The notes under the pieces were generated by a model that was given only the letters and a program-made list of their open reading frames with translations, had not been told where the DNA came from and did no database searches. A stretch of 64,000 bases of DNA, taken from assembly GCF_910592395.1 (NCBI RefSeq), contig NC_088319.1, positions 11,284,001 through 11,348,000 of the forward strand. The letters are read 5' to 3'. This document shows positions 61,101-64,000 of this stretch, in pieces. Both the position numbers and the translations under genes were made by a program. Position 1 is the first letter of the stretch; each line of letters begins with the position of its first letter. Source of the stretch: Lineus longissimus. Lineage: Eukaryota; Nemertea; Pilidiophora; Heteronemertea; Lineidae.

Positions 61101-63680
61101 TATTTCTATTTTCCTGGACCACCAGTAATTTCGTACGACGTACCGCTTTAAGTCATACCTTTTGATATTGACAGATTGCTTTCCTATCCGACGCCTGTAT
61201 CTATAAAGAACTATTCCAAGTATGACAAGTACGATGATGACAGCTGCTGCTGACGACAGTATGATTGTGTTTTGATCAGCTGCAAGTAAATACATCTATG
61301 TATGTACACTATTACATGTCATCTTGATACATAGTACTCCGAGATCGACGGACCGGTGGCACCATACCTATACACAGTTGCTGTTGAAGCGTATCACCAT
61401 ATCATACTCTTATATAGCCAAAGATGTTAAAGGGAGAACACGGGCATTGACGAACCATGCTGTAGCCTGGCAAGTTACAGCCAGCTAGATGTCACAACTG
61501 GTCAATCTGGGACCTATTAGCTCATGTATACAGTGCAAAGCCTGGCCAACGAGCGAGATTGTATCGAGTAGTGACGAGTGCTGTGTGCATGGCGCCATGT
61601 ATTGCAATGTTGAATCTGACTCGCACATGATGATATAAAGTTTCCGATGACTGCACAACATTTTATTCCACGGATCGGATAATGTAGCTATAGGACTAGG
61701 AGCAGAAATTAAACGGTTTTTCTATATTTTCAAGGTCAGGTTAAACCCTTCCTGCAATTGCGGTTCTGTTGGTAGCTGATTTCGTGCGCTTATTCAGGCT
61801 TTAAGAGTGTCTCATCAACGAAATCTGTAATCACTCTTTGTATTAGAGTCGGTGACGCTATGACGAACATCATAATAAAAGTTTACTTTCAATACAGCTT
61901 TTAAGACGTTATACTTACTCGGACTCGTTTGATTTGATATGCGTATTGGTTGTCTCGAAGCCGGGTTTGCCGATACTTCCTCGTTTGGTTTTGGTGATTC
62001 CGCTGAATAGAAAACGGGACCAATAGATAGGACTGCACGTCATAATTCTATAGACAAAGAGATCTAAAGAGGTTAAAGGGGGATGCAGCTATACACAATG
62101 CCGTAATGCAGTTATCATGCATGCAATTTCGATAAAACTTGATGTCAGACTAAACAACGGCAATATTGAAATTCATATTTTACTCTCTATTTATGCAATT
62201 GAATTTTTTCTTCAAATTTAATTACAAATTTCAAATTTTCAAGGCACAGCGTCGACCTTTAATTATGACTAAGGCCCAGTTTATTTATAGGCCTACTAAA
62301 AAAAACCTTTCAAGTACAAGTTCAATTATTTGGGGGGACTCGCACAGTCATGCATAATATTATGTTGTGTCAGTCTTCAAAGAGGCAATGCTTACATGTA
62401 CTATAATTTGACCAATACCTTATATACACATACGTTGTACTATACTTACTTGTGATAATGTTGCATGCAGCATCCGACACGGTTGTGCACGCTTGTAACT
62501 CCTCCCACCCTAGGTCTTGGCATTGCGTACACGGCTTGCATCCGGCGAAGCTGCTCCTTACATCGGAGAATGTCTCTCCCTTAATACACTCCCCACAAGT
62601 AACGTCACTGACGTTAGTGCCTGAAGACAAATATTTTAGGTCACGCACCTGTAATAAAGTTTTTAAAAGCCATTTTCCCTTTCACATGGAACAATCTACA
62701 TACTCATAACTTTTTCCGTAACCAGGGAGGAACGCTTTCACAACCAAACAGACCTGTCCTAGCCTGTCAGACCATGACATTTTTGTTGTATATGCATTAT
62801 AATTTCAGGGTTTGGGGATCTGAAGTAAGGGGGGGGGTAATTTTTTACGGCTTTTAACCTGCGAATCAGCTTTTTCACCACGACGGGTTAAATGGAACCT
62901 CAAAACCACATAAGTAAGCCAATTGGACTGAAACATCACACTAATGCTGATCTCTTATAAAGATTTTGCCAGTGTTGCGAGGCAGTGGACATAACTTGTG
63001 AATTTCAGACAGACATACGGTTACGACTAGTTCTAGTTAACTGCTTATTGCAGTTCAATGGCTTTTCATTCATCTTGATTGGAGAAGTCACTGGCCTGCT
63101 GGAAGCCGTTTTTTGTATGAAATACCAACATATTTATCTAAAAAATGCCAAGTTGTGCCAGAATGACTCTGTTAACTGTGCGATGCGCCGTGAAGACATT
63201 TTGTAGAATGTACCAACAACTTTTCATCAATGATAAACGCATAAAACTAAAAAAATCCGAGAACTACCGAAGCCTGAGTTTTGGTAAACTCTTCCGCAGT
63301 TTCTTTTCGCCTGATCCCGCGTCCGTCGATTTTACCGTGTCTTCGGGGTTGATATTAGTTTTACCAAGACTGTACATACCTGGAATTGTCACTCCAAAAC
63401 CACTGTCGCACACCCTGAGCGGAAGACACTTCGAAGATTTGGTGTTGGGCTTATAGTGCCAGGAACCACTCCGACAACCACATTGAAGGTCATGAAGACG
63501 CCTGCAGGGTTTCTTTGGGATTTCATCATACCCGTGACAGTGCCTTTTACAGGGTCGACAGTCAATTGCTCTGGTCCAACCTGGATTGTATCTACCTGGT
63601 ATACAGGCTACGCATGAAGGGGTAGTGTCTGTACATGGGGGCTTAACGTGCGTCCCTGGGGGGCAAGGTTGACACGTCAT
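58154..63680 (-). CDS. p75NTR-like TNF-receptor-superfamily death receptor (5' end outside window)
   Basis: Eight minus-strand exons keep frame: 63380..63680, 62450..62620, 61919..62002, 61159..61279, 60814..60848, 60111..60299, 58618..58790, 58154..58297 (1,218 nt). The first two give the end of CRD1 plus CRD2-CRD4, with C-x-x-C pairs such as CKPCTQC and RVCDSGFG...CGEC, close in spacing to vertebrate p75NTR (TNFRSF16). A short stalk follows, then a TM (IILSSAAAVIIVLVILGIVLY) with a basic RYRRRIGK anchor and a Ser/Pro-rich linker. The last two exons form a death domain; its end has LEKWRDKNAEKTEDEVLVDI and ETLSKTNKYDLAEQL. The signal peptide and start of CRD1 must lie beyond the right edge, since the exon opens at a splice acceptor with no hydrophobic leader. 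Such receptors signal cell death, survival or NF-kB responses; the ligand (neurotrophin or TNF type) is unknown. Confidence 0.87.
58376..58542. mobile_element. GGAACCTCCCTTA-family repeat, copy 3
   Basis: AGAACCTCTCTGAAAGGACA at the start, CTTAATAGAGAGGTGTCCTG internally and CTACTTAGGAAGTATTTA at the end match the family seen at 16490 and 22950. It lies in the intron between the two death-domain exons. Confidence 0.6.
58543..58610. mobile_element. TTAAAGG-family MITE, 3' part
   Basis: AATTCAATTACTTATTTC then AACGAACGGCGTAGGTCTTT matches the 3' terminal part of the family. It directly abuts the preceding repeat and ends eight bases before the exon at 58618. Confidence 0.55.
59353..59868. mobile_element. 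Inverted-repeat element with GGCTYRCCRAACAG arms
   Basis: The left arm CGGCTTACCAAACAGCGCCT then CTGCCCTAGATGGAGAGCCG is mirrored on the right at about 59815-59865 (CTCCAAGCAGGGCAAAAAAG then GTTCGGCGAGCCGCTTGCC). A second partial arm at 59750-59780 is itself palindromic (GGCAAGCCCGGCTTGCC). It lies in a death-receptor intron. Confidence 0.55.
60679..60794. mobile_element. TAGGAAGTT-family palindromic MITE, intact copy
   Basis: It is nearly a perfect palindrome: GCCCCGAAACGTCTACGTGA...CGCCTATCTCATTG on the left faces ATGAGATAGGCGTTTACGTC...GTTTCGGGG on the right, with a loop of about 15 bases. It lies 20 bases downstream (in gene sense) of a 35-nt death-receptor exon. Confidence 0.8.
61060..61152. 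mobile_element. TTAAAGG-family MITE, reverse partial copy
   Basis: On the minus strand it starts CTTAAAGCGGTACGTCGTAC then ACTGGTGGTCCAGGAAAATA, the 5' part of the family. It lies seven bases from the TM exon donor. Confidence 0.6.
62073..62262. mobile_element. TTAAAGG-family MITE, diverged full-length copy
   Basis: It starts TTAAAGGGGGATGCAGCTAT and ends CACAGCGTCGACCTTTAA, with TACACAATGCCGTAATGCAG and ATTACAAATTTCAAATTTTC inside as in the other copies. It lies in a death-receptor intron. Confidence 0.6.
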
Positions 63681-64000
63681 CTTTCCTTAATGTGCATTCG
63701 CCAGAACTTCCCTAATTATGTAGAAAATAGAATATGAATAAAATGCTGCATGAAATCTCGTGACTTGACTTTATCACGCTACCTCCTCTAATCCGGACTC
63801 GTCTCTCGACTCGGCACAACCACCACAGTTGAATGATATACATGTACCTTTATTTTGACATTTTATAATGTTTAGTTTGTAGCTGGTGAATGCCTTTATC
63901 TTGCCAGTCACAGAATTGTCGACGGGACGGTTATACTACTTTGATAGGCCTGGATGGCGTCCCACCGCATGATGTTTACCCGCTTAGCAAATGACACTTG
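63681..64000. other. Intron sequence of the death receptor at the right edge
   Basis: A splice acceptor AG (seen as CT at 63681-63682) precedes the first visible exon. I found no signal-peptide exon in the remaining 320 bases, so the 5' part of the gene is outside the window. Confidence 0.55.

Overview
The window is eukaryotic: almost every gene is split by GT-AG introns, exons are separated by long AT-rich non-coding DNA, and the non-coding DNA is full of short palindromic repeats. Frequent TACATGTA and AGGCCTA words, a CR1/L2-like LINE tail and the gene families present suggest a marine invertebrate, perhaps a deuterostome (echinoderm, hemichordate or amphioxus grade) or a lophotrochozoan. 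The sequence alone does not settle the species.

Layout. (1) 2.6-3.9 kb, + strand: a secreted or GPI-anchored leucine-rich-repeat protein with an acidic Asp run. (2) 5.1-11.3 kb, - strand: a 5-exon, 497-aa single-pass receptor (signal peptide, CUB-like domain, Thr/Pro stalk, TM) whose cytoplasmic tail carries repeated Y-A-x-I/V phosphotyrosine motifs. Its reading frame ends in a TAA and then stays open for 93 more codons containing further tyrosine motifs. (3) 13.0-14.6 kb, + strand: a 3-exon class A GPCR. (4) 14.6-23.3 kb: gene-poor, with a LINE tail and nested MITEs. (5) 23.4-34.2 kb, + strand: gene A, 13 coding exons, 1,624 aa as modelled. It is a type II membrane protein with a Thr-rich repeat stalk, a Frizzled-type cysteine-rich (FZ) domain and 27 LDL-receptor class A (LDLa) repeats. 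(6) 34.3-41.2 kb: gene-poor, with several foldback elements. (7) 41.2-55.1 kb, + strand: gene B, 18 exons, 2,285 aa. It is a paralogue of gene A with an added SEA domain and 40 LDLa repeats. (8) 55.1-58.1 kb: 3' UTR and a dense repeat block. (9) 58.2-63.7 kb, - strand: a p75NTR-like TNF-receptor-superfamily death receptor; its first exon lies beyond the right edge.

The most notable system is the tandem pair A/B. I could follow the reading frame across every intron by splice-phase bookkeeping. Both proteins put an NPxY endocytosis signal in the N-terminal cytosolic tail (FDNPVY in B, identical to the core signal of vertebrate LDLR; FHNPIY in A). Both end in very long LDLa arrays without the EGF/YWTD propellers of LDLR or the protease domain of corin. 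In both, the array alternates two LDLa subtypes, so it appears to have grown as a two-domain unit. I infer a family of inverted-topology (type II) endocytic or scavenger receptors. With the CUB/tyrosine-tail receptor, the LRR protein and the death receptor, this is a neighbourhood of cell-surface recognition genes.
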